From the NCBI GenBank assembly GCA_021292165.1, contig CM037877.1, forward strand, positions 130,442,274 to 130,506,273: a stretch of DNA of 64,000 bases. Direction: 5' to 3'. This DNA is from Shinisaurus crocodilurus (taxonomy: Eukaryota > Chordata > Lepidosauria > Squamata > Shinisauridae). The notes beneath the pieces were generated by a model, which ran no database searches, had not been told where the DNA came from, and was given only the letters and a program-made list of their open reading frames with translations. The position numbers and the translations under genes were made by a program. Below, piece by piece: positions 10,804 through 21,664 of this stretch (the first letter of the stretch is position 1; each line of letters starts with the position of its first letter).

Positions 10804-12690
10804 CCATAGACAAACATTTGGGGCCAAAGGGGGACTTTGGGGGGACTGAAATGTTCTCTGAAAGAACTCTAAAACGTTTCCTGTTCCATCTCAGAATGCT
10901 TTGGCTTGCTGCCCCTAAAGGGTGTGTGTGAAGCAGGGCTCTTCATCTTGCCTTTTATGTGATCCAGACAACCAGGGATCATGTAGTCAGAGAGTGGTGA
11001 TGTTACGATGGCAGGTGCCACATAGCCAGCTGGAAACTGGCCCATCACAGATTGGTGGGTTTAGGTAAATATAAGCCAGAGACATTTGTGGGAGCTTGGT
11101 TTCAGTTCATAATTCACGCAGATTCCCAGATTCATACAATGCGATACTATCTAAATATTGTTTGTGTTGTGATTACTGGTTACTGACATTATTGTAAAAA
11201 CTTTTGTTTTTATTAGTCTAGTTATATTTCTTTATATATGATATAAAAACATCATTAATTGTTCATTATTATGTTCATCTCGTTGGTAAACAATGACTCA
11301 GAAGGTATCCATTTTCCTTCTTTTTTTCTTTCAACGTTGTTATTATTTCATTGTGTTAGGTACCATTTTATCTTTTATTTGGTACTGATCTGCTGTCTTA
11401 TGCTTTTTTTCATTGCTTGCTAAAACTGTAATAAAGTGTGGGGGGAAGTTTTGGCTATGTGATGATGTATCAGAGTGAGGGCAGGAAGCACTGCCTTTAC
11501 TTTGAATGGGCTTCCTATTTATTACATTTATATCCCACCGTTCCTCCAAGGAGCTCAGGGCAGTGTACGTGGCTGAGTAGGGATTTGAATGCGAGTATCC
11601 TCAATCCTAGTTTGACACTTTAACCACTACTCCATGCAGTTGGTGCACTGACACTGCATACTGTATTTGGCAATGTGATGATGTCATAAAGCCAAATCAG
11701 AGTGAGGGCAATGCTTCCTTCCTTCACTCTGAATGGGCAAACATTTTTGCCCCCTTTCACAGCACATCCAAACAATTGCCAAAATGGAATGCTGCAGTAT
11801 GTATGTCTGTGGAGTTTTGTTGTTGTTTTTGCAAAACACCCCCTCCTTTCAGCTCAGCCATAAAATGGTCACAGTATCCTGATTGGTACTTGTTATCCAA
11901 ATTGTCATCATCTGGTACTCTTCTGCTACATTTTAATTTCAGCTGAAATACTTTCATAGAAAATTAATGCTATGTATGATTATTTTCTTTTATCTCATTA
12001 GTTGGCAAGCAACAGTGACTAAATGAAATGGATTTACCTGGGCTGGGCTAAATGCCTAGGAAGTAGAAAATCAATTTTTAAACAAGAAATGTTGGTAAAG
12101 ACTAAAGCAGCAGCTGATTAGGATGGAAGAGATTCATTTTGGAGCTCTGTTAGCACTGCCTGGAATACCAGCTACTGGGAAAGGGAGGGAACATGGGCTG
12201 AATGTTTGTTGGGAGAGAGCATGGAAATCCTCCTGTACTCCGAACACTTTCACCTCCGCCCAAAGCCTCACAAAACCAACAGGAGTCACATGTATTCATA
12301 GAAAAGGTCTCCCCCGCCCCCCCCCACACTTTTGGCTCTGCCCTAATCATTACTAGCATATGTAGAACTCAAATATATGTCATATTTTGCAAACCAGTTT
12401 TAGTTTGTGAGTTAGTCACTAGGCAGCAAAAAAAAAGGGGGGGGCACACCACAAACTCCACCTCCACAAACAAATCCACACATATCTTTATCAAGCAAGG
12501 TTCAACGTCAGAGGCTGAGTGTGGATCCCAGTTTAGTGAGGGGTTTAAGCTACACCTCTGGGCTCATCTCTTGTTTTGTTCCCCTGAAACAATCAAAACA
12601 CAGGCCCAGGGTGAAATACTGCCCCTTCGTGGAGGGGTGTCACACCATAGAATATGCCTTCACTTTAAAGTCTGGAAGTAGCAATCTCAC
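10804..12690. other. No gene recognised
   Basis: AT-rich sequence. A SINE/LINE-like tail and tRNA-like remnant may lie at 11,515-11,645 (ATTTATATCCCACCG, AAGGAGCTCAGGGCAG). A 159-codon open frame near 12,202-12,681 is CA-rich and shows no domain. Confidence 0.4.
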
Positions 12691-12692
12691 AG

Positions 12693-12730
12693 CAATGCAG
12701 AAGAGGCTACACGGCAGACCCACACACCTC
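12693..12730 (+). repeat. 38-bp exact direct repeat, left copy
   Basis: CAATGCAGAAGAGGCTACAC and the next 18 bases, ending ACACACCTC, are repeated without mismatch at 13,682-13,719. Confidence 0.9.
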
Positions 12731-13681
12731 CAGACATTCACTTCGCACCCATTTTAACTGAGGGCACCTGATCTCACTTGCCTGCCGCCATACTAAGCAC
12801 CCTTTCCATAAGCTACATCACTCTCCCCACATTTCCACATGGCACACCTTCTCCGCACACTTAACCAGCTGCTATTATGGTATAGACTCAATGTGTATTA
12901 CTACACAAATCTCAGATAGGACACACACACATTCCACACCAAAGAACACACAGAAGCTCTGTGCCTTTAATCTGCACGATAGGCAGAAAATCAAAAGGCA
13001 CAGTTTTCTTCAGCACAGACCAAAAGCAGCTCTGGTTGAATATTGTACCTTCAACAGTCAAAGACACAGCGCCTTCATCAGGAATAAGGTGGCGGCAAGC
13101 TCCCCTCCCCATCCCTCCCATTTAAAAACACTGTGCGCACGCACGCACACACACATGCGCGCACACGTCTCTCAGCACAGAGTTTTTCTACAAAATCACA
13201 GTTCATGTGCAATGCATATGCAACTTTTCACACACCCAAGTCACACCATCCAAGAACAGCCCATTCTCTTTCACCTTAACCCACCATATAATTAGACACC
13301 TATTTCAGTCACTCCAATATGCTTGCACAATTCACTTTAAAATAGTCCCCCCCCCCCAGAAGCTCCAGCACATGATGGGCTTGGGGTGAGGCAAAGATGG
13401 AAGTTTGTTACACATAAGAGTTTCATGTCCCATCCACAGTCCTGCATGGTGTGCTATCTTTGAGAAGCTCGTAGATAGCAATCAATTTAATTGTGATAGA
13501 TATTATATTGCTGCAAAATGCGTTAGAAATTTGACAACTGTGACAGTGGTCACTGAAAATATATTGGAAAGTGTCTCAGACATGTAAGACCTTTCTCAGA
13601 TGGACAACAGAAACTGCTCCTAGTTTCAACTTCTTTTTAATTGTATTATTTGTATGATTCCTCCCCCCCCCCTTCTTACAA
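12731..13681. other. 951-bp CA-rich segment between exact direct repeats, no gene
   Basis: It is rich in CA and CACACA tracts (12,920-12,950 and 13,135-13,165) and contains a C-homopolymer just before the right repeat. No recognisable coding or transposon ends. Flanked by the 38-bp duplication, it could be an insertion or one half of a local duplication. Confidence 0.4.
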
Positions 13682-13719
13682 CAATGCAGAAGAGGCTACA
13701 CGGCAGACCCACACACCTC
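13682..13719 (+). repeat. 38-bp exact direct repeat, right copy
   Basis: Identical to 12,693-12,730. It is followed directly by the repeat starting GGGTGCTTCC at 13,731. Confidence 0.9.
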
Positions 13720-13730
13720 GTGAATGCCTT

Positions 13731-13900
13731 TGGGTGCTTCCAGATAGATGGCTGCTAGCACTGCCAGTCAAAAGACATTGTGCAGCTATTCTTCTGTCTT
13801 TTCCCCTCCTTAACTGTAAGAAAAAAACGGAAGAAGTGGTGGGAAAACATGGGAGAGTTACCAGTGGAAGACAATGTCATCTGGACCTCCCGTAAAATCC
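13731..13900. repeat. Unclassified interspersed repeat (copy also at 8,400)
   Basis: Starts GGGTGCTTCCAGATAGATG. The interior GCAGCTATTCTTCTGTC, GGAAGAAGTGGTGGGAAAAC and CATCTGGACC matches 8,400-8,600. Confidence 0.5.
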
Positions 13901-14209
13901 CATGAATGCTGGGAGTTGCAGGACTTTTTCTGCCTAAACATGCATAGCATTGCACCTTTATTAACTAAAAAAGGCTGTATCAGGAATGTTAACTGTGGGA
14001 AAGTGTCCCCCCCACACACACATTTTAAGGCAATGTTTTCTTTTGAATCAATTTCCTGTTCATCTTCCCCTTTTCTCTCGGTATCTTATGTTGTCCTCCC
14101 TCAGGTCTCTCGGCCCTCCATCTCTTATTTGTTCCCATACCTTGATCTCCTCTTTCAGCACTGTGTTATAATGTGAATTAACTGTGCACTGTCCCCGTTA
14201 GTACATGCC

Positions 14210-14895
14210 CAGGGCCGGATTAAGAGCATTATGGGCCTGGTGCTGAGGAGGGCGCGCGACTGAAGAGGGCGCAGAAACGCTGCGCTCCTCTTCGCTGCCG
14301 CTGCGCCGCCCCCGCCAGGCCTCCGCCTCCACTGCGCCGCCCCCGCCAGGCCTCCGCCTCCCCACCCTCCCTCCCGCCTGCCCGCCGCCGCTGCCGCCGC
14401 TGCGCCCTCCCGTCCCGCTCGCCGCTGCGCCTCCCCCGCCCTCCTGCTCGCTGCCGCTGCGCCTCCCGCCGCCGCCGCCATCACCACCACCCCCGACCCC
14501 CCCGCCACCTACCTTCTCCGCGTCGTGTCGCTTCCGGAGCCCCGCCCGCGTTGTTTTGGCGGGAGGAACCAGGGCAACAGGGCTTAAACAGCCCTGTTGC
14601 CATGGTTTCCCCGGCAAAAAATAGCGCGGGGGTCCCGTCGCGTCACTTCCTTCTCCTCCTCAGCGGCGGCGGCAGCAGCAGCAGCAGCCACCAGGGCAGG
14701 GGGAAGGTAGGTTGGTGGCGGCGGCACAGGGGTGTTTTTTTTTTGCAGAGCAGGGCTGCTTTGGAGAGGGGGGGGCGCTAAATATTATTTCGCCTGGGGC
14801 GCCAAACTGCCCTGCACCGGTCCTGATTGTGGGCCTGTTTTGGGGTAGGGGCCTGGAGCTGCAGCTCCAATAGCCCCTATCTTAATCCGGCCCTG
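14210..14895. mobile_element. GC-rich hAT element with exchanged ends
   Basis: The outer termini are CAGGGCCGGATTAAG and its exact complement CTTAATCCGGCCCTG. A perfect 8-bp duplication TACATGCC sits at 14,202-14,209 and 14,896-14,903. The GC-rich centre, including the CAGGGCTTAAACAGCCCTG hairpin near 14,576-14,600 and an internal CTGCACCGGTCCTG end at about 14,811-14,824, belongs to the family at 54,839 and 62,941. Here that family's own terminus is internal, followed by about 70 bp of new end sequence. Long GC-rich open frames are compositional artefacts. Confidence 0.88.
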
Positions 14896-14903
14896 TACAT
14901 GCC

Positions 14904-15175
14904 CCCTCCAGACGCCGCCCCCTCCCACTGGGCTAGGTGAAACCCTGCTGCTTACAAGCTTTTACCAGCACCAGGATAGAGCCTGACTTGAGTGGTCAGA
15001 GTTCAGAAGGCAACTCATGGAACGGCTTCCATACAGACCCATGCTAGAAATATGCTCCTGTTGATTTTGAAACTGTAAATATTGCAGAGAACCAGACTAG
15101 ATAAAAGGAGTTGATGACACCAATTGTTGGTGAAGTCAGATAAGTGATCTGCAGCTTCTATTTGTGGCACTCATA
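14904..15175. other. No gene recognised
   Basis: No repeat termini or coding signature seen. Confidence 0.4.
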
Positions 15176-15334
15176 GGTTTCATAGATCATAGAGTTGGAA
15201 GGGGCCTACAAGGCTATCGAGTCCAACCCCCTGCTCAATGCAAGAAACTAGAGGAGGGGTCTCCCATCCAAGTAACAACCAGGCCTGACCCTGCTTAGCT
15301 TTCCACACTCAGACGAGCTGAGCCAGCGTAAGCC
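15176..15334 (-). mobile_element. 5S-rRNA-derived SINE
   Basis: The minus strand has AAGCTAAGCAGGGTCAGGCC and CTTGGATGGGAGAC, the internal promoter region of 5S rRNA, then a tail with GGTTGGACTCGATAGCCTTG and TCTATGA like the 3' end of CR1. This is SINE3-type structure: a 5S head mobilised by a LINE. Confidence 0.85.
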
Positions 15335-15748
15335 ATGATGAAGCGCTCATTTGCTAATATGTATCAGGGGGAGGAGCAAGACCTAGTTTGTATCCTAAGC
15401 TGTCTCAGCCATATTCATGTCCCCAGTGACACTGCGAAGTTACCTAGGGAAAAGAAGATCCCAGAGATCCTAGGTGCAATCTGAAGGCTGCACAGCGCTT
15501 GGAAGAGCGCAACTGGAGTGTCTGTGTCTTCCTCCCATATTCCTCCACATTCCATCTGAGGACTTTGACTAAATGCAGACTCCATGGCTTCAACATCAGC
15601 CATAGAATCTGATGGTTTGCACTGATTCCCACAGTGCATTAACCTGTTCTGCCTTGAGCCCAGACTTGTATTTTTGTGCTTCTTGCCTACCAAGCATTGG
15701 GCCTTGTTTGGTTTCTTCCCCCAACCCTAGAGTTGCTACCTTTCTTAG

Positions 15749-15777
15749 TGTGGAGAAAGCCTGACACGAGTATGCAT

Positions 15778-15814
<37 letters not shown>

Positions 15815-16540
15815 CTCCGTCCAAGGGAGGGGGGCGAGGAGGGGGGGATTGAGTTACAGGAGAGGCAGACAGACAGACCAGCATCCCCAACAATGGAGAG
15901 TCTCGGTTGAATTCCACAAAACCCAAGGAAGGACCATCAAGAACCATCAAACTACCAGGGCAGTCTCAAAGAGCTGTAAAGTACCCAGTATGTCACCTTC
16001 TTCCCGGGCAGGAATAAGCCCACCTGATATGAAGGGGCAGGCATAAGCCCCCACCTGACCTGGAGGGTGGGGAGAGCGGGAACTCGGGGGTAGAAAACCC
16101 CTCTCCCTTCCGGTAAGGGGTTGTTGGGAACACAGGGTGCTTTGGAACAAGATTCATCCTCCAAGCGGCGGCTGGAGTAAGCTGTTCTCATCCCCGGATC
16201 GGCCGACCCGGAGCCAGGCTGAAATTGACTAGCGTAAAGTCTTTAGTCTAAGGTAACTGACTAATCCCAATGCGCTAGCCTGGGAGCCTGTTTCATTAAT
16301 AAACGTAGAGGTCACCTCAGGTTGTGTTGACATTATAGTATTCCTAGAAAGCTGTTAGTTCCGCTCCGTATCTTGTGTAAATAAATAAAGCCTTATTTGG
16401 TCATTTAAAGGGCTCCAGTTTCCTCTTGTGTACGCGAACCTCCTAGGCGGTTTCACTTGCTTGTACGGGCTGTAACTCAGTGCCGGTTAACCCGTTAAGC
16501 GCCGAACTCATGCAAAGGATCCAGGTGCTGATCCTTCACA
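15749..16540 (+). mobile_element. Solo LTR of the Gmr1-like Gypsy family
   Basis: Starts TGTGGAGAAAGCCTGACACG and ends GGTGCTGATCCTTCACA. A perfect 5-bp duplication CTTAG lies at 15,744-15,748 and 16,541-16,545. The polyadenylation signal AATAAA is near 16,382. It is a diverged copy, in opposite orientation, of the LTR at 39,380-40,149. A solo LTR forms by recombination between the two LTRs of a full element, so the internal region was lost here. Confidence 0.92.
15779..15811. repeat. (CA)n microsatellite inside the solo LTR
   Basis: About 16 CA units within the U3 end. The related LTR at 40,115-40,125 has only short CA-like sequence at this place. Confidence 0.9.
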
Positions 16541-16566
16541 CTTAGCCTTATGGAAAACCTGTAGGG

Positions 16567-17495
16567 CATAGTCTCCAACTGCCCCGAAAATGCTGGGACT
16601 GTCACAAAAAACCTTAAGCCATCCCGGCTTCTTACTTTGTCATGCAGAGTCCCAAATTTAAACTTTTAAAATTTTCCTTAAAGGGGCCATGCCATGGGCA
16701 AAATTGCAACTAAGCTAAAACTGCAAGCTTAGCTGCAATTTTGCCCATGGCATGGCCCATTAATTGTAGCTCTTTTTAGGCTTGAACAGCTCCACGGAGA
16801 GACAGACGCTGGGAGGATGTGTGTGCGCGTGCACCACTGGGAGGATGTGTGCGCGCGCATGCACAGACGCTCTACCTGCTGAAAAGGAGGCTGCACCCAG
16901 TGGCCTGGACAGAGGGAGGGAGAGGTGAATAGGGGAATTTATCACATGATTCCTATCTTTATATTGCCAAAGATTTTATTTCCTAACAGAGCTGACTTTG
17001 TGCCTCTAACAGGTGACTTTACAGTGTCAGAAGGAAATGTAAGAAACCTCCCCTTCTCTCTGAAGCTCCATGTTTGGGGGTGTGGGGTTGGTGGGTAAGC
17101 TTGACCTATTGAATTTGTGCCAATCCTGACCATTTTAAAACAAAAAGAGACTGCCCTGCAAGCACTGGCACCCCCCCCCCCCCATGAAAAACACCAGATA
17201 CCAACAACTAAGGGTTTAAGTAAGGTAAAAACAATATTACAAAAGCCACTTATAAAATATTATAAAATAATATATAATATAATAATGTAATAATTATAAT
17301 ATATAAGATTTTGTGCGTTTCCTCTAATAACTTTTGTACCTGACTGTGCCCTTTGGTTGCCTGGCCATACCCTTGGCTATGCACTCATGTTGCCTGGCCA
17401 CGCCCTCTTGATCACACCTTCATGTTGCTTAACCAGACCTCTTACATATTCACATGTGTGTCCCTATTTTCATCTGTGAAATGTTGGAGGGTATG
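16567..17495. mobile_element. Unclassified TIR element A, enlarged copy
   Basis: The ends GCATAGTCTCCAACTGCCC and GAAATGTTGGAGGGTATG are imperfect inverted repeats. A compact inverted copy lies at 46,290-46,697. Relative to that copy, about 525 bp (roughly 16,600-17,125) is extra here. It includes a hairpin at 16,684-16,761 with arms of about 33 bp (GGGCCATGCCATGGGCAAAA and complement) and GTGTGTGCGCG-type sequence also found at 47,062-47,190. No protein is visible. Confidence 0.6.
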
Positions 17496-17598
17496 GTAGG
17501 GTCATGGCACCCAGGTGAACCGCCAAACACTCAGCACAGGATAGAGCTTCCTCCCCCCTCCCAGTATCAAAAGAAAAGAGAGGTAGGTTCATTCAGCC

Positions 17599-17990
17599 TT
17601 GTGCCTAGAGGGGCTGTCTCATTATCTTGACCTTCTGTGCAGGCTGACATTCCTGTCCCTTCTGCCAATGGCAGACGAAAGCTCTATGTTTCTGGCCTTG
17701 ATTTGGGCTGTCACCCAACTCCCTGAGCAGATGGGACAGAAAGATTTTGCAAACCAGCTGGTTCCTGTCACTCTTCCTGGATGGAAGAGATCCAGAAAGC
17801 GCTCTTCCTCTGCCTTGGAAACTTCTTCAAGGCAGAACTGGGGAAATCTGGCCACAAATGCAGAGCAACCAAAAAGAAAAGATGAAAGCAATCCACCCAT
17901 AGGTGGTCCCAGCAACAGAGTAGGAAGAATGCAAGCAGTGAGGGATCTTCAAGTGACTCCTGTTTGGAGGAGGGACCAGTATTCATGAAC
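17599..17990 (+). pseudogene. Possible decayed retroelement gag with zinc knuckle
   Basis: An open frame of 129 codons. At about 17,837-17,862, restoring the frame by one base would give a CCHC-like GKSGHKC signature followed by a basic stretch (RATKKKR), as in a nucleocapsid zinc knuckle. No LTR, protease or polymerase is adjacent. This could be chance; I keep it as a weak candidate. Confidence 0.28.
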
Positions 17991-18543
17991 TGGGGGCTCC
18001 AGTAGCATGGTGGTTCCTTCCTAGACTAAGAATTCCCTTGGGCCTCTCCCTCCTTCACTCATGATCTTAAAGTCACATGATTCTCTGTGCAATGGCAGTT
18101 GTTGGTGAAACAGGTGAATGCAGGTCCAAATAGTGCTTGGGTGTGGCTATGTGAATTCTCCCTGCTCCCTTTGCACTCATGCTCTTAAAGCTCTGCTCCT
18201 ATGGTGAATTCTGGCCCACTTGTCTAAGGGAACAGCAGTTCCCACAATCTCAAATGGAAGGTGATCAATGTAATTGATCCTTTGGTTTTTGCAGAAGCCA
18301 GCATAAGGTAGCATCATTCCCAAGTGCATGGGGGAGGGGGGCAGGGGGAGGTAGCTGCTCCTAAGCCAGTGGCAGTTGGTGCCCACTGGAGGTGGTCAGG
18401 TGGAGAGCACCAGAGGTGGACCAGTCTTTTGAATCACCAGCAGCCAATAACCATCCCACAGGAAGAGGAAACTGAGGTGCAGGAAGAATTGTGTGTCCCC
18501 AGCAACTGGTATTGAGAGGCATACTCTGATGGTAGAAGTAGTA
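17991..18543. other. No gene recognised
   Basis: Mixed-composition sequence without recognisable repeat ends or coding motifs. Confidence 0.4.
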
Positions 18544-18545
18544 TA

Positions 18546-18791
18546 CAGTCATGCCTTGGATTGAGAGCATAATTCGTTCCGGAAACGTGCTTGTAATACA
18601 AAACACTCTTATCTCAAAACGAAATCCCCCCAAAAAATGTGTACAGAGATTTTTAATTTAAGCCATACTACAGTACTTGTATTGCAAGACATCGCTTGTA
18701 TATCAAGTAAAAAAATAAATAAATATTTAAAAAATTGCTTGTCTTGCAAAACGCTCTCAAACCAAGTTACTTGCAATCCAAGGTATTACTG
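18546..18791 (+). mobile_element. Tigger/pogo-like MITE, subfamily A
   Basis: Ends CAGTCATGCCTTGGATTG and CAATCCAAGGTATTACTG, flanked by TA on both sides. It carries AATTCGTTCCGGAAACGTGC near the left end and CAAGTTACTTGCAATCC near the right. The centre (TTTTTAATTTAAGCCATACT) defines subfamily A together with 20,444 and 47,614. Non-coding; TA target use fits Tc1/mariner-superfamily transposition. Confidence 0.88.
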
Positions 18792-18804
18792 TATAGTAAT
18801 CATG

Positions 18805-19159
18805 ACTAGTAGAATGTGTCTAATCTCCTTTTAAATCTGTCCAGTTTGGTGGCCATCACTACATTCTGCGGTAGTGAATTCCATAGTTTAACTATGTGCT
18901 CTCTGTGGTGAAGAAGTACTTCCTTTTATCTGTCCTGAATCTCCCACCAGTCAGCTTCATAGGATGACCCTCCCTATCCACTTTCTCTGCACCATGCATA
19001 ATTTTATAAACCTCTATCATGTCTCCCCTTACTCTCCTTTTTTCTAAGCTGAACAGCTCCAAACATTGTAAGCTTTCCTCATAGGGGAGTTGCTCCAGCA
19101 CCTTTTTCATTTTGGTTGCCCTTTTCTGCACCCTTTCCAGCTCTACAAGATCCTTTCTG
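18805..19159 (-). pseudogene. CR1 LINE fragment, end of ORF2, right part continues at 19,754
   Basis: The minus-strand translation reads LVELERVQKRATKMKK, QLPYEESLQCLELF and SLEKRRVRGDMIEVYKIMHG. This is the conserved C-terminal stretch of CR1 reverse transcriptase proteins. The copy is split by a hAT element at 19,168-19,745 and resumes after its target duplication. It is 5'-truncated and inactive. Confidence 0.8.
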
Positions 19160-19167
19160 CTATGCAG

Positions 19168-19745
19168 CAGGGATGGGGACTCGGACTCGAGGACTCGACT
19201 CGTGAGTCGGACTGAGTCCCCCCTCTGACTCGACTCGGACTCGAGTCCCAATATTTTTAATGGGACTCGAGACTCGACTCGGGACTCGAGACCAAGGACT
19301 CGTCAACATCCCTGGGCTGTTGACGAGTCTTCTGGCTGTGCCAGAAGAAGCGCGATCACCGGTGAAGAGCGCATGGAAGCGAGGCGCGCCGCTGCTCAGC
19401 CTCTATGGACAGCTACCAGGAGCGCAGCCCCAACGATGTGTTGAGATTTATTTTGATTGATATGTTGTTGTGGGCAGGGATGTTGAAGAGAAAATCAGTT
19501 GCAGAGTTTTGAAATAAAAAGGCACACTTGTGCCTAGAATTTATTTAAGTCACACATCTGAAGTAGCCTTATTTTGTTGGGGGGAAACCCCATTGATTTT
19601 AATAGGGACTCGGGGAGTCAGTTTTGGGAGTGACTCAGGACTCGTGACTCGTGAGTCACCATTTTGGACCAAGGACTCGAGACTCGGGTCCAAAGACTCG
19701 TGACTCGACTCGTGACTCGAGACCAGGGACTCTTCAACATCCCTG
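19168..19745. mobile_element. Non-autonomous hAT element with GACTCG arrays
   Basis: Termini CAGGGATG and CATCCCTG are flanked by a perfect 8-bp duplication CTATGCAG (19,160-19,167 and 19,746-19,753). The first and last 130 bp or so are packed with GACTCG/CGAGTC motifs, at least a dozen at each end. The 578-bp element has no transposase. Dense subterminal hexamers are typical of hAT transposase binding sites. It interrupts a CR1 copy. Confidence 0.9.
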
Positions 19746-19753
19746 CTATGCAG

Positions 19754-19900
19754 TGACCAGAACTGTACACAGTATTAAGTATGGTCACACTATAGATTTG
19801 TATGAAAGCATTAATATGATATTGGCAGTTTTATTTTTTTTATTCATCTCTTAATGATCCCCAACATAGCATGTTTCCAGTACTAAATTACTTTTGTGGC
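19754..19900 (-). pseudogene. CR1 LINE fragment, remainder of the copy at 18,805
   Basis: Resumes with TGACCAGAACTGTACACAGT, which on the minus strand lies directly upstream of the GKD/VELERVQ region in CR1 ORF2. Joined to 18,805-19,159 across the hAT insertion it makes one continuous relic. Confidence 0.7.
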
Positions 19901-20441
19901 CTGGTTTCATCACCACAGTGATTCTGTGGTGGAGCCTGTTCTGAGGTTTCTAGCGTTGGCGGGCTGCTTGGTAGCAGCGCAGGCACTGCCAGATCCAATG
20001 GTATTTGGCAATCTTCAGTATATCACTTTCAGAAATTCAGCCAAAGCCAAATCAGGCAAAGGCAGGAAAACATAGCAAGACAATTAGCCAAGGGATTCTG
20101 CCCAAAGCCTGGCATTTCTAAAGGCTACATAAAGGCTATGCAAGGCTACAGTTAGCAAAACCACTCAAATCAGAACTGTGTGTAATCAAGAGCCCCCAGT
20201 TTCAATGGGCAATAATTAGATTACCAGATATGCAAGCATATTCCAATCCTGGAGTGATCTCCCCGATATATGATCTGATCACAGGTTCAACTGAAGACTG
20301 GGAATTTCCCAACTTTTTGTCAATGTTACCACCTGGGTAAGGTTGGGTGCAAATAGCTTTGCCCACCAGATTACCCTTTTAGAATTGTAGATGGCTTTTG
20401 CCTAAGCACAAACTTGCTGCATGCTGCAACCTCTTTTTAAA
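19901..20441. other. No gene recognised
   Basis: No repeat termini or coding motifs identified. Confidence 0.4.
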
Positions 20442-20443
20442 TA

Positions 20444-20686
20444 CAGTCATGCCTTGGATTGAGAGCATAATTTGTTCCGGAAACGTGCTTGTAATCCAAA
20501 ACACTTATATCAAAACGAAATCCCCCCAAAAAAAATTGTACAGAGATTTTTAATTTAAGCCGTACTACAGTACTTGTATTGCAAGACGTCGCTTGTATAT
20601 CAAGTAAAAAAAATTAAATATTTAAAAATTTGCTTGTCTTGCAAAATGCTCTCAAACCAAGTTACTTGCAATCCAAGGTATTACTG
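20444..20686 (+). mobile_element. Tigger/pogo-like MITE, subfamily A
   Basis: CAGTCATGCCTTGGATTG and CAATCCAAGGTATTACTG ends with TA at 20,442-20,443 and 20,687-20,688. Close to the copies at 18,546 and 47,614 along its full length. Confidence 0.88.
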
Positions 20687-20688
20687 TA

Positions 20689-21500
20689 GATCTCAGGAGT
20701 TTCAGCACACCCAAATCTTCAGCCTCAGGACTGGGTTTATTGATACCCAGGGAAATATATGTTTCAAAGCCTATTTTATCATCTAGAATCTAGCTTCTAG
20801 AGGTTTTCCATCTAGGCTCCTGCTCTTTACCCTCTTTTCTACTGTGTGTGTTTGTGTGTGTTACAATTCAGTCTACCTTTGAACTATATTTGTTTGGGAG
20901 CCCAGGCACTTTGGTGCAGCCTTCCGCTGGTTGACTAGTGGGAGGAATTGTGCCCTTGGTTTGTGAACCCCTCCTGTTCCTTTGTTAGCAAAGCTCTTTG
21001 CGACCAAGTCAAACTCTTGGGAGTTTGCCTTGGCATGCAGGTCATTTTTCTGGCTGTTCCTAGATAATAAAGAAGTAGAAGGTACAGGAAGGTACAGTGC
21101 ACAAGATGCTGGAAATTGGTGTGTGTGTGTGTGTGTGTGTGTGAGAAATAGCTGTAGGTTGCCCCCATCCTGATCTCCCCTTTTGTCACAGTGGCTGTGT
21201 GCCAAGACCAGACTTGATACACAGCCTGCCCTTATAAGTAACCCACTGCGAGATCTTTCTCTCCTCCCCACTCTTGAAAGCTCGCCCCAGAATTTTTCTC
21301 CTCCTCTCTTTCCCAGTAGCGTTAGGGCCCCAATTTGCCTAAACCCAACCTACACAGCTTCCCTCAGAACCATAAACACAACCCAGTTCAACCTGAACAA
21401 TCCACACATATCCTCATCTGTGCACCTCAAACCTCAGTTTAGCTGCTGAGAGAATTCTAAAGCTAATTTTCCCACTATTCGAACCCAGTGCATGGGCCTG
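20689..21500. other. No gene recognised; contains (GT)n at 21,119-21,143
   Basis: The GT microsatellite of about 12 units is clear. AATAAAG near 21,066 and CTTATAAGTA near 21,232 are suggestive of LTR signals but no LTR ends were found. Confidence 0.4.
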
Positions 21501-21664
21501 TGGCTCACGCTGGCTCAGCTTGTCTGAGCGTGGAAAGCTAAGCAGGGTCAGGCCTGGTTATTACTTGGATGGGAGACCCCTCCTCTAGTTTCCTGCATTG
21601 AGCAGGGGGTTGGACTCGATGGCCTTGTAGGCTCCTTCCAACTCTACGATCTATGAAATCTATG
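21501..21664 (+). mobile_element. 5S-rRNA-derived SINE
   Basis: A well preserved plus-strand copy: head GGCTCAGCTTGTCTGAGCG, then GGAAAGCTAAGCAGGGTCAG and TTACTTGGATGGGAGACC of 5S rRNA, then tail GGGGGTTGGACTCGATGGCC and TCTATGAAATCTATGA. Confidence 0.88.

Noticed and set aside
12202..12681. 159-codon plus-strand open frame
   Set aside because: Driven by CA-rich and A-rich tracts; no motif.
14155..14617. Gly/Arg/Ala-rich open frames on the minus strand
   Set aside because: Composition effect of the GC-rich hAT centre. No domain, and similar frames occur in its other copies.
21520..21590. 5S rRNA gene
   Set aside because: Only the internal promoter part is 5S-like and it is joined to a CR1-like tail, so it is a SINE.
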